Assembly (NCBI GenBank): GCA_965217605.1
Contig: CBDCJB010000003.1
Location: 310,001 to 374,000, forward strand
DNA: 64,000 nucleotides
Origin: JAYYZW01 sp965217605
GTDB lineage: Bacteria; Pseudomonadota; Gammaproteobacteria; Ga0077536
Direction of reading: 5' to 3'
Shown: in pieces, positions 33,474-41,961 of the stretch
How positions within the stretch are numbered: the stretch's first letter is position 1
Layout: each line of letters begins with the position of its first letter
Made by a program: the position numbers and the translations under genes
Notes under the pieces: generated by a model
The model's database searches: none
The model's input: only the letters and a program-made list of their open reading frames with translations
Told to the model about the DNA's origin: nothing

Positions 33474-34313
33474 TCATACCGGTTTGTCGCCCTTCAACGT
33501 CACCCGATGCATCACCCGCCGGTGTCCGTGGTAATCATTCAGCGCGTTGTGTTGTGCGCAACGATTATCCCAAAAGGCGACTGATCCGGGTTTCCAGTGA
33601 AAGCGGCAGAGGAATTCTTCGCGTTGTTGCACTGCGTACAAGGGTTCGAGCAGCGGGCGGCTTTCCTCCGGCGTCATCCCTTCGATCATGACCGTATGGG
33701 CATTGCTGCAGTAGAGCGCTTTACGGCCGGTCTCGGGATGCGTCCGTACGAGCGGGTGTGACGACGTCGTGACGATGCCCGCGGCATCCTTGGGGTTTTC
33801 CGCAATCCGATCGGTTCGCGTCACCGCGGCGTCCGGTTTCTCGGCGCTGTTGACGCCGCGCAAACCATCGAGCGCTGTTTTCATGGCGTCGGACAAGGCG
33901 TCATACGCCATATACATGTTCGCGAACAGCGTATCGCCGCCGACGGCTGGGACATCCTTCGCAAACAAGATGGAACCCAGCGGCGGTGTTTCGAGGTAAC
34001 TCGTGTCGGTATGCCACAGACCGCCGAAATTGATCGTTTCGTTTTCCTTTTTGACGACCTCCACGACTTCCGGGTGACCGGCCATGCCGTCGACGAAGGG
34101 GTAGTAGCCGATTTCGCCGAAGCGGCGGGCGAATGCGACGAGACGGTCGGGCGTCAAGGACTGATCGCGAAAGAAAATGACGAGATGTTCGAGCAGTGTG
34201 GCGCGGATCTCGGCGATGACCGTATCGGGTAGCTCAGTCGAGATATCGACGCCCGCCACGATGCCGCCGATAGCCGGCGTCAGCGGTTCGACGCTTATCG
34301 TGTCGTAGCCCAC
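33474..34313 (-). CDS. TauD/TfdA-family Fe(II)/2-oxoglutarate dioxygenase
   Basis: From the GTG at 34313 the protein has 279 residues and begins VGYDTISVEPLTPAIGG, as is normal for the family. A longer reading from 34370 would sit inside the upstream gene. The metal-binding HxD is WHTDTSY (about H101, D103), and the distal His is in RCAQHNALNDY (about H255), followed by the 2-oxoglutarate-binding Arg in HRVTLKG. It hydroxylates an unknown substrate and so cleaves or activates it. It starts 5 nt after the upstream oxidoreductase stop codon, which means close coupling. Confidence 0.88.
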   Translation of the reverse strand: MGYDTISVEPLTPAIGGIVAGVDISTELPDTVIAEIRATLLEHLVIFFRDQSLTPDRLVAFARRFGEIGYYPFVDGMAGHPEVVEVVKKENETINFGGLWHTDTSYLETPPLGSILFAKDVPAVGGDTLFANMYMAYDALSDAMKTALDGLRGVNSAEKPDAAVTRTDRIAENPKDAAGIVTTSSHPLVRTHPETGRKALYCSNAHTVMIEGMTPEESRPLLEPLYAVQQREEFLCRFHWKPGSVAFWDNRCAQHNALNDYHGHRRVMHRVTLKGDKPV

Positions 34314-34317
34314 GCCA

Positions 34318-35142
34318 TTAATTGAGCATGCCGCGTACTTCGCCGTCCACCTGAGACACGACTTCCGCATATTGTGCGGTACTGTCGTAACCCTGTGTAT
34401 GCACGAGTTGTGTCACGCCGACGTCCTGGTAGCCTTGCGCGAGTTCCACGGCCTGCGGCATGTCATCGAGCGGCAGCGTTTTCATCGCGATGACCTCCGG
34501 TGACGATTTACCGGCGTCTGCAGCCCGCTCGCGGAATGACGCGATGTCCGCTTTCAATTGTTCCGGCATGGCCCCCACCGGCATCCAACCATCGCCATAC
34601 TTGAGCGAGCGCGGGATCGCGACGTCCGCGCGGCCGCCGATGTAGATCGGGGGCCTTGGCAAGACGGGGTTGAGTAGAAACGGCTGACCGTTCGCTTCGA
34701 TCAGCGGATCTTCAGACGTTGCATTGAGGAAGGCGAGCGTCTCGTCAGTGATCTTCCCGCGTCGGTTGCGCGCCACGCCCAGGGCTTTGAACTCCTCTTC
34801 GAGGTAGCCCGGACCGATGCCTAAAAGGAAACGATTGTTCGATAAGACCTGTATCGTTGCGATCAACTTGTTAGTCAATATCGCCGGGCGGTAGGGTACG
34901 ACGAGTACCGCCGTACCGAACGCGATGCGTTGCGTGGCCGCGGCGAGGTAGTTGCCGAATGCCAGGGGATCGAGGATCGCACCCATGTCTTCAGGGATGC
35001 CGTATTCATTGTTCTCGATCTTGGGCGGGAAGCCGATGTGGTCATTGAACCAGATGGCGTCGAGCGTCGAGCGGTCAGCAGCTTGTGCACAAGCGCGCAG
35101 AAATTCAGGCGTCGCGGTCGGGCCCCAGTTGCGGATGTTCAT
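34318..35142 (-). CDS. Luciferase-like (LLM class) oxidoreductase, TIGR03619-like
   Basis: From the ATG at 35142 the protein has 274 residues; the frame is open to 35235, so a longer form with 31 more residues is possible. It shows WFNDHIGFPP, FGTAVLVVPYRPAILTNKLI, RFLLGIGPGYLEEEFKALG and PPIYIGGRADVAIPRSLKYGDGWMP, the luciferase-family barrel with the flavin- or F420-binding pattern. It is the first gene of the proposed operon with TauD, the unknown protein and HyuAB, and it is divergent from DAHP synthase. Confidence 0.82.
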   Translation of the reverse strand: MNIRNWGPTATPEFLRACAQAADRSTLDAIWFNDHIGFPPKIENNEYGIPEDMGAILDPLAFGNYLAAATQRIAFGTAVLVVPYRPAILTNKLIATIQVLSNNRFLLGIGPGYLEEEFKALGVARNRRGKITDETLAFLNATSEDPLIEANGQPFLLNPVLPRPPIYIGGRADVAIPRSLKYGDGWMPVGAMPEQLKADIASFRERAADAGKSSPEVIAMKTLPLDDMPQAVELAQGYQDVGVTQLVHTQGYDSTAQYAEVVSQVDGEVRGMLN

Positions 35143-35261
35143 CGCTAATTCCACGGCTTCGATCTCCTCTCGATTTACGTTGGGAAACAGGCGCGGCGGC
35201 GCATTATTATTGTGGTCGAAGTGATTCTGCCACACGCTAATAACGAAAGGGGAGTAGTTCT

Positions 35262-36332
35262 ATGTCCAACCGCATCCCGGCCGGCGGGGAAGTTGCGCTC
35301 GATGACGTCCATGTCGCGAGCTTCTCGCGCCTGCTCGCACCCGCGGAGCTTCACAGCCGCTTGCCCCTCACTGAAACGTCGGCGCGGACGGTCCGGAACG
35401 CGCGGCGGGTCATCGGCGATATCATCGCGGGCCGTGATCCCCGGCTACTGGTCGTAGTCGGTCCTTGTTCCATTCATGATCTGGACGGCGCGCGCGATTA
35501 TGTAAAACGTCTCCACTCGGCGGTACAGGATGTTGCCGACCGATTGGTCATTGCCATGCGCGTCTATTTCGAAAAACCGCGTACGACGATCGGCTGGAAA
35601 GGCTTCATCAACGATCCGCATCTAGACGATAGCTTCGCCCTCGAAACGGGACTATCGAGCGCGCGATGTTTTCTGCTCGAACTCGCCGAACTCGGTATGC
35701 CGGCGGCGACCGAAGCGCTCGATCCCGTCGTGCCGCAGTACTTGGGCGATCTCATCAGCTGGTACGCTATCGGTGCGCGCACCACCGAGTCACAGACGCA
35801 CCGGGAGATGGCGAGTGGCCTGTCCGCGCCGTGTGGATTCAAGAACGGCACGGACGGCGGCATCGACGTCGCAATCAATGCCATCGTCTCCGCGCGCAGT
35901 CCGCATCATTTCCTTGGAATCGACGCCGAGGGGTACGTCGCCATCGTACGCACGCGCGGCAATGCCGACACCCATGTCATCCTGCGCGGCGGCCTAAACC
36001 CGAATTATGATTCGGCGAGCATTGCTGCTTGTACGGCGTTGATGCGTGAGAATTCGCTACCCGACGCCGTCGTTGTCGACTGCAGCCACGGCAATTCGAA
36101 CAAGGATCCCGCGCGCCAGGAAATCGTCGCCGGCGAGGTCGTGGCCCAGCGCGTGGCGGGAAACAAGGCGATCGTCGGTTTAATGCTCGAAAGCAACCTC
36201 GAATGGGGGAATCGAGCACTCGTTATGGGCGCCAACGATCTTCATTACGGGGTATCAGTGACGGATGCCTGTATGGACTGGAGCACGACTGCAGAACTGC
36301 TGATGAGGATACACGCAATGCTGGGCGGATAA
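35262..36332 (+). CDS. DAHP synthase (3-deoxy-7-phosphoheptulonate synthase), class I
   Basis: This 356-residue AroF/G/H-type enzyme condenses phosphoenolpyruvate and erythrose 4-phosphate in the first step of the shikimate pathway. The signatures are VVVGPCSIHDLDGARDY, MRVYFEKPRTTIGWKG, GFKNGTDG and VDCSHGNSNKDP (metal-ligand His), with DPVVPQYLGDLISWYAIGART in the middle. The length is standard for class I-alpha. Which aromatic amino acid inhibits it cannot be told by eye. The gene stands alone, divergent from the LLM-HyuAB operon. Confidence 0.93.
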   Translation: MSNRIPAGGEVALDDVHVASFSRLLAPAELHSRLPLTETSARTVRNARRVIGDIIAGRDPRLLVVVGPCSIHDLDGARDYVKRLHSAVQDVADRLVIAMRVYFEKPRTTIGWKGFINDPHLDDSFALETGLSSARCFLLELAELGMPAATEALDPVVPQYLGDLISWYAIGARTTESQTHREMASGLSAPCGFKNGTDGGIDVAINAIVSARSPHHFLGIDAEGYVAIVRTRGNADTHVILRGGLNPNYDSASIAACTALMRENSLPDAVVVDCSHGNSNKDPARQEIVAGEVVAQRVAGNKAIVGLMLESNLEWGNRALVMGANDLHYGVSVTDACMDWSTTAELLMRIHAMLGG

Positions 36333-36378
36333 TCTGCCCTGCCCCTGGTGAGTGGCCAGCGCCGTTTTACTGCGTGGA

Positions 36379-37935
36379 TCAATTGACCTGGTGCGCTTTG
36401 TTCGCCCAGAACGGCTTACGCAGTTCCGTCTTGAGTATCTTGCCCGCTCCGGATAGTGGCAGGGCCTCGTCGCGAAAACTGATCGAGCGCGGACATTTGT
36501 AATCCGCAATCCGTGCGCGGCAATGGGCTTTAAGCGCTTCCGCGTCGGGTGTGACGCCCTCACTGGGCACCACGATCGCATGCACGCGTTCGCCCCATTT
36601 CTCGTCCGGCACGCCGATAACCGCGCATTGCCCTACATCCGGGTGTTCGTAGAGCGCGTTTTCGACTTCGGTGGAGTACACGTTTTCGCCGCCGGTGATG
36701 ATCATGTCTTTGAGGCGGTCACTGATGAAAATGAATCCGCCTTCGTCCATGTGCGCGGCGTCGCCCGTATGCAGCCATCCATCGCGCACGGTTTCCGCCG
36801 TCAGGTCATCACGACCCCAATAGCCCTTCATGATGTTGGGTCCGCGCGCGATGATCTCGCCGACCGTCCCGCGGGGAACCTCGTCACCCTGGTCGTCGAT
36901 GATCTTGATCTCGACCGCCGGCAGGGCGCGCCCACACGATCGCAAGCGACCGGCATGCGGGCCCTCGGCCGTGTGGTAACGGGCGGGGAGGGCGGTCAAC
37001 AAGGGCGCTGCCTCGGTTTGACCATAGAGGTGAAACGCCGATACCCACGGCAGTTTCTTGACCAGGTCGATGGCGACGGCTTCGGGCATCGGCGATGCGC
37101 CGTAAAACAAACGTTGAAATCGCCCGAGATCGAAGGTCTCGAAGTTCGGTTGTTCGAGCAACATTTGAATCATGGTCGGGACCAGGATGGTGTCCGTAAC
37201 GGCGTGGTCCTGCATCGCTTGGGCGCACGCGGCCGGCTCGAAACGTGGCATGAAGACATGGCGGCCTCCGATGTGCGTGATCAAATAGACGTACAGCGCG
37301 TCCGCGATATGGAATGTAGGCGCGGCGTGCAGGTAAACGGTTTCGGAAAGCGCGCCCACCATCGTGATCAGTTGCAATGTATTCGAAACGTGATTTTCAT
37401 GGGTGAGCATCACACCTTTCGAACGCCCGGTCGTGCCGCCGGTGTAAAAGATCCCGGAGAGCGATTGAGATGTATTCGGGTATTCCGTTATCGCGTTCGA
37501 GGTCTCGATGAGTTCATCGTGGATGGCTTCGCGGTCGTCGAGTTCGGCGTCGATGCAGATGATCTTGAGGTCATGGTCGACCGCTGCACGCAGCTCGGGC
37601 ACCAGCGGCCAGAACTCGCGATCGATAAACAGCACGGTCGTGCCCGAGTCGTTCAGGGAATACGCGATCTCCGGCGCCGACCAGCGGTAGTTGATCGGCA
37701 CGACCACGCAGCCCACCCACGGTACGGCGAATAACACTTCCAGATAGCGATCGGAGTTGAGCGCAACGATACCGACGCGGTCGCCCGGTGTGACACCGAG
37801 ACTGGCTAACCCACCTGCAAGACGCGCAATTCGCTCGACGAGTTCCGACCACGTACGTCGCCGCCCGCTATCGATCGTGGCTAGCTCGTTCGGCCTCTGT
37901 TGAACGTTGCGTTGCAGAGCTTGTGTGATTCGCAT
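36379..37935 (-). CDS. Acyl-CoA ligase (AMP-forming)
   Basis: This 518-residue ANL-family ligase has the P-loop FYTGGTTGRSKGVMLTH near residue 170, a YGQTEAAP motif near 300, GWLHTGDAAHMDEGGF, the hinge DRLKDMIITGGENVYSTEVE and the C-terminal catalytic Lys in LSGAGKILKTELR. It activates a carboxylic acid to its CoA thioester via an acyl-adenylate. The substrate may be a medium- or long-chain or aryl acid. It is downstream (71 bp) of the STT3-like gene on the same strand, with no obvious functional link. Confidence 0.9.
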   Translation of the reverse strand: MRITQALQRNVQQRPNELATIDSGRRRTWSELVERIARLAGGLASLGVTPGDRVGIVALNSDRYLEVLFAVPWVGCVVVPINYRWSAPEIAYSLNDSGTTVLFIDREFWPLVPELRAAVDHDLKIICIDAELDDREAIHDELIETSNAITEYPNTSQSLSGIFYTGGTTGRSKGVMLTHENHVSNTLQLITMVGALSETVYLHAAPTFHIADALYVYLITHIGGRHVFMPRFEPAACAQAMQDHAVTDTILVPTMIQMLLEQPNFETFDLGRFQRLFYGASPMPEAVAIDLVKKLPWVSAFHLYGQTEAAPLLTALPARYHTAEGPHAGRLRSCGRALPAVEIKIIDDQGDEVPRGTVGEIIARGPNIMKGYWGRDDLTAETVRDGWLHTGDAAHMDEGGFIFISDRLKDMIITGGENVYSTEVENALYEHPDVGQCAVIGVPDEKWGERVHAIVVPSEGVTPDAEALKAHCRARIADYKCPRSISFRDEALPLSGAGKILKTELRKPFWANKAHQVN

Positions 37936-38006
37936 CGGCCCGTAGTGCTCCGATCAAATGTTCGACGCCACGATTATGATGTCGCGGTATCTCATTCATC
38001 AATGCG

Positions 38007-39854
38007 TCAGTACCGCGAGTCTATCCTACAGGCGTCAGCGTCACCGCCGCCTTCTATTTCGAACAACCGGGCAACGGGCAGGTCAGGGGTGCTGTAATTC
38101 TTGGTACGCAGCTCGAAAAGCGGCCGAAATCCCAGGGGCGCCGTGTCGTTGAGCAGCAGTTCGGCCCGCAACCCCGCGTTGGCGCGCGTGATCGCTCGAA
38201 TGTCGTTGCTAGTGTCGAGGATGTTGTCCTTGCGGCGTGCGAGAACGTAGCGCACGCACGGCGCCGCCGTTCGAAGTTGCGCTGCGCTCATTGAGAACAG
38301 CCGTTTCACCTCTGCAATCTTTGCGCGGCTCGAGCGCGTGAGGATGAGGTTATTTGCGATCACCGAGCACTCGGTATGAAAGCGGATGTAGTGTCCGTCA
38401 TTGTGGATCGCGAGGACGATCCCCTGCCGTTCGGCGCAGGCGCGGGCGAGCGGCCGGTATATCGGACGGGTGATCACGTAATCGAAGTCGAAAGCAGGTA
38501 CCGCGCTTTTTGCCAGCGATGGCAGGACGGGGAGGTATGCGAGTGTCGCCACGACGCTAACGCCGGCGATCACCCAACGGCTCGGTAATGTGTCGAACCG
38601 GCTCTGTGCCCACGCGAGCGCAGGCAGATACAACGCGAACGAACCGTAGGGATGGAATCGTTGCTGTGCAGCCAACATGGCGAGTCCGAATAGGACGAAT
38701 GCGTCGAAATAGTAATGGCGCAGATCAGTGTGTTTGGAAAAGCGCGCCGCGCAGGCGACGGCGGTGATCGGCGCAAGCCAAACGAGCGCCGAATACTCCT
38801 CGGCCGCCAACCACCAGCCGGCGGGACCGGCCATGAATACGTCGACTAAGGAACGCGCTTCGGGCATGTCTCTGAGCGCATCGAGGCCGACGGAAACGAA
38901 CTCGATCCCGCTGCGTAATTCGGCGGCGATAGGGCCTACGAGCGCGACGGCAACGAGCGCGATCGCAATCGCGCTTCGGGCGCTTGGCCGTGTATAGGTG
39001 AGCAATACAAGCATCGTTGCGGTGCCGAATGCGACATAGACGTGAAACCACGACAACAGTTCGTAGGCAAAGAAGCCGTGGCGAAAAGGCGCGGAGGGCA
39101 GCGCGCAGATCACCTGCGATCCGACGAGCATGAGCCCGATGGCCCAAACGCTACCGCCGTCGATGTTCGCAGTACGGCCGACGGGCGCGGCACGCCGGGC
39201 GACCCATTCCCGGCCCAGCGCTGCGAGCAGCGGAAGCTGAAGGAGGAATAGGCCGTTATGCACCGTGGTGGCGCATCCGAGTACGGCGCCCAGCGCCAAC
39301 GCGCGCGCCTTCGACGTCGTTCGCTCCGCCCACAACAGACCCGTCAGCAATGCGGCAAGTACCGCCGTCTGTTCGGCGAAGTGGTGATCGATCCGTCCGG
39401 CGCCGTGAATCGACTGGGTGATCGGCGCGAACGCGAAACATAAGAGCGCCACGCAGGAAAACGTAAACCCGAGTCTCAAAGCGCGCGCGACGGCGAGTAC
39501 GAGTGCGGCGTTGATAAACGCCCATAGTGGCGGCACGTAGACCAGTACCCGGAGTGGATCATCGACGGGCGCGATCGCGACAACCGCACGAGCAAGCGCC
39601 GCCATCGCCATGTCGAACCCCCACGGCCAGGGAACCCATGCACCCTCAGGCGCCTCGATGTGGGGGTCGAACTGCAGGAGCGCAAGCGGCGCTTGCACCG
39701 CGTCGAGGATGCGCCGGCCGTGGTAGAAGGAGTCGTGGCCGGTCAGCAGCACTTCGCCGTCGATGAAAACGGCAGGCAGCCACGCGAGCGCCGCGAAGCT
39801 TGCGATGGTTCCTCCGAGGAGCCAGATGAGCGCGAGACGAAAGTCGTCGGACAT
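38007..39854 (-). CDS. STT3-like multi-pass membrane glycosyltransferase (GT-C fold)
   Basis: From the ATG at 39854 the protein has 615 residues; a longer in-frame reading to 40196 would overlap the upstream gene and is rejected. It has roughly a dozen membrane segments. The first external loop holds GHDSFYHGRRI (D41, H45), and a second acidic site is GAGRIDHHFAEQ (D156-H158, E161). These match the D-x-x-Y-H and G-x-x-DHH-x-x-E metal sites of oligosaccharyltransferases. The C-terminal WWDYG motif is not kept, but HNDGHYIRF lies where it would be expected. It probably transfers a lipid-linked sugar. Confidence 0.72.
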   Translation of the reverse strand: MSDDFRLALIWLLGGTIASFAALAWLPAVFIDGEVLLTGHDSFYHGRRILDAVQAPLALLQFDPHIEAPEGAWVPWPWGFDMAMAALARAVVAIAPVDDPLRVLVYVPPLWAFINAALVLAVARALRLGFTFSCVALLCFAFAPITQSIHGAGRIDHHFAEQTAVLAALLTGLLWAERTTSKARALALGAVLGCATTVHNGLFLLQLPLLAALGREWVARRAAPVGRTANIDGGSVWAIGLMLVGSQVICALPSAPFRHGFFAYELLSWFHVYVAFGTATMLVLLTYTRPSARSAIAIALVAVALVGPIAAELRSGIEFVSVGLDALRDMPEARSLVDVFMAGPAGWWLAAEEYSALVWLAPITAVACAARFSKHTDLRHYYFDAFVLFGLAMLAAQQRFHPYGSFALYLPALAWAQSRFDTLPSRWVIAGVSVVATLAYLPVLPSLAKSAVPAFDFDYVITRPIYRPLARACAERQGIVLAIHNDGHYIRFHTECSVIANNLILTRSSRAKIAEVKRLFSMSAAQLRTAAPCVRYVLARRKDNILDTSNDIRAITRANAGLRAELLLNDTAPLGFRPLFELRTKNYSTPDLPVARLFEIEGGGDADACRIDSRY

Positions 39855-39861
39855 ATACCGG

Positions 39862-41799
39862 TCAGGGTTTTGAGGCAAACACCGCGTACTGAGCGCCAAA
39901 CGGGACTTTTTCGAGGTACCGCTCGAGAGGCCGCAGCGCCGCCAACGCGCGTGGGAACCAAAAAAGATAGGCGGTGTGTTCCACGTGTAAACCCGGCGCG
40001 CGCAGGCGGCGCATGGTCTCCCACGGCGGCAGTGGTATCGCATCCCGGTCGAACGGAATGCGTGACATGACCCAGCGCGTACCCAAATTGAGCGGATTGT
40101 TCTCGAACACCGCCACCACACCGTGCGGCGGGAGCGCTTCGAGCAACATGCCGAGCAAGGCATCGCGCTGATCCGGCGGCACGTGATGCAACACACCGTT
40201 CATGTGCACGAGATCGGCCGCCGGGATCCGGGGTTGTCCCGGGCGTATCTGATCGAAGGTGACGCGATCATGTGTGATTCGCTCGTGCGCACGCGCCACG
40301 GATTCGCTGGAAACGTCGACACCGTGTACGCGCGATGTCGGAAATGCGTCGGCGAGGGCAACGCTGCCATCACCCGTGCCGCAGCCGTAGTCGACGATCA
40401 AGGTCGGCGCCCCACGTCCCGAGCGTGACCACCATGCCGCCAGGTGCGCGCCGCGCGCCCGCGCGAAAAAATCTCGCGACTCACCGCTCAAGGCGAGACC
40501 GCGTATGCAGTCAGCGTCGTAGGTGTCGGCATGCCCATCGAACGCGGCGCCGGGAGAATCCGCGAGCGCCTGATCTGCGCCTTCACGCGGGTGGTGCATG
40601 CGATCCGGCGGCGCGGTGCGGGCGCCCCCCGCACGCTGGTCGACGATCAGTTCCATCATTTCGAGCAGCAAAGCGGTCAGCACCAGCATCCCCGCGAGCA
40701 TCACGAGCAGCGACGCGAGCGCCGGGCGCGACCAGTGCATTTCGACGTGGCCGGTCGTCACGTATTGCACGATCCCCTGCCACACCAGCGCAACCGCTAT
40801 CGCCAAGCTGCCGCCCGCGACCACCCAACGCCCATGCGAGCGGGACCACTTCCGCAACCGGTTTACGGCGGCGCCCGAGGCCATCGCACGCCCGTGGGCG
40901 GTTGCGGCAATCCGATCGGCCACGATGGCGATGCAGGCCGTAAATGCCGAGAGGGTCGCGAGGAGCGATGAAAGCAGGATGCGATAGATCATCCATTCCT
41001 CGAGTTTGCCGTAGCGCAGCCAATGACCGCTGGGCAGCGCACCGAGGAGTACCGCAAGCACACCGAGTAGTGCCGCCGCGATGAGCAGGGGGCGTGCCGG
41101 GCGATAACACATGGCGGCGCGAACGATCGCGGCGAGAAAGCGCAGCCCATCTTTCACCACGGAAAGTTTGGAGCGGCCGATCCGCTCGGCGTAGGGGATG
41201 GGTACCTCCATGAGCTTGAGCTGGCCTTCGAGCAGTGCCCGTGCGCTCATGGCCGGAGTGAAATGGAGTCCGTCGGGAAGCGGATAAAGATGGGCGAGCG
41301 CGTCGCGGCGAATGACCCGCATGCCGCTCGCGGTGTCGTTGAGCCGGCGGTCGCTCAGCAGGCCGAGCATCCATGCAAACAGGATGTTTCCAATTCTTCG
41401 CAGCGCGGGCATCTCGCTACCTGGCCCCAGGCGCGAACCGAGAACGACGTCAGCGCGCTCGGCATCAGTGGCGTTGACGAGGCGGACGAAATCCCGCGGA
41501 TCGCAGGTACCGTCCGCGTCGAGAAATGAGAGCAGGTCGCCTTCAGCGTGCTCGAAGCCACATTTGAGCGCGGCGCCGTAACCGCGGTTCACATCGAATG
41601 CGAGCACCTTGACCTCGGCAAAGCTGCGTGCGATGGATTCGGTCGCGTCCGTAGAGCCGTCACTGACGACGATGATTTCGACTGCGTCGAGATTGCACTC
41701 GGCCGTGATACCGTCGCGCGCCGCGAGGCAGCGGCGGATCGTTTCACCGATCGCCGCTTCTTCGTCCAACGCGGGAATGACAATTGAAAGGGTGGGCAT
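39862..41799 (-). CDS. Fusion: GT2 polyprenyl-phosphate glycosyltransferase, membrane segments, methyltransferase
   Basis: This 645-residue three-part protein starts with a DPM1-type GT2 domain (about 1-235: IVIPALDEEAAIGE, VSDGSTDATE, FLDADGTCDP as the DxD, NDTASGMRV). About four membrane segments follow (about 240-410), and the C-terminal class I SAM-methyltransferase (about 430-645) has DYGCGTGDGSVAL, HGVDVS and NGVLHHVPPDQ. The glycosyltransferase part probably charges polyprenyl phosphate with a sugar, and the methyltransferase part may methylate the glycan or lipid. The STT3-like gene follows 7 nt downstream, so the two likely form one glycosylation unit. Confidence 0.85.
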   Translation of the reverse strand: MPTLSIVIPALDEEAAIGETIRRCLAARDGITAECNLDAVEIIVVSDGSTDATESIARSFAEVKVLAFDVNRGYGAALKCGFEHAEGDLLSFLDADGTCDPRDFVRLVNATDAERADVVLGSRLGPGSEMPALRRIGNILFAWMLGLLSDRRLNDTASGMRVIRRDALAHLYPLPDGLHFTPAMSARALLEGQLKLMEVPIPYAERIGRSKLSVVKDGLRFLAAIVRAAMCYRPARPLLIAAALLGVLAVLLGALPSGHWLRYGKLEEWMIYRILLSSLLATLSAFTACIAIVADRIAATAHGRAMASGAAVNRLRKWSRSHGRWVVAGGSLAIAVALVWQGIVQYVTTGHVEMHWSRPALASLLVMLAGMLVLTALLLEMMELIVDQRAGGARTAPPDRMHHPREGADQALADSPGAAFDGHADTYDADCIRGLALSGESRDFFARARGAHLAAWWSRSGRGAPTLIVDYGCGTGDGSVALADAFPTSRVHGVDVSSESVARAHERITHDRVTFDQIRPGQPRIPAADLVHMNGVLHHVPPDQRDALLGMLLEALPPHGVVAVFENNPLNLGTRWVMSRIPFDRDAIPLPPWETMRRLRAPGLHVEHTAYLFWFPRALAALRPLERYLEKVPFGAQYAVFASKP

Positions 41800-41845
41800 G
41801 GCGTGTGGCGGCCGCGGGTAATCCTTCAGTATGGAGAATTATGAT

Positions 41846-41916
41846 CCCGGATTCCGCTGCGCTCCATCCAGGCTACATCACCCGCGTAGCCCGGATGGAG
41901 CGTAGCGGGATCCGGG
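41846..41916. repeat. REP-like inverted pair (27/30-bp stem)
   Basis: Arms 41846-41875 and 41887-41916 are the same repeat as 22129-22200, here with three mismatches and an 11-nt loop. It lies in the divergent region before the beta-barrel gene. Confidence 0.8.
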
Positions 41917-41961
41917 TTCATCGTTAAAATGATATAGTTATGGGAACTTCGGAGATTTTGA

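Noticed and set aside
36523..37734. 403-residue plus-strand ORF opposite the acyl-CoA ligase
   Set aside because: Shadow of the ligase; the ligase motifs on the minus strand are unambiguous.
39855..40196. N-terminal extension of the STT3-like gene
   Set aside because: The extra 114 residues overlap the methyltransferase domain of the upstream gene in another frame; the ATG at 39854 gives a normal membrane-protein start.
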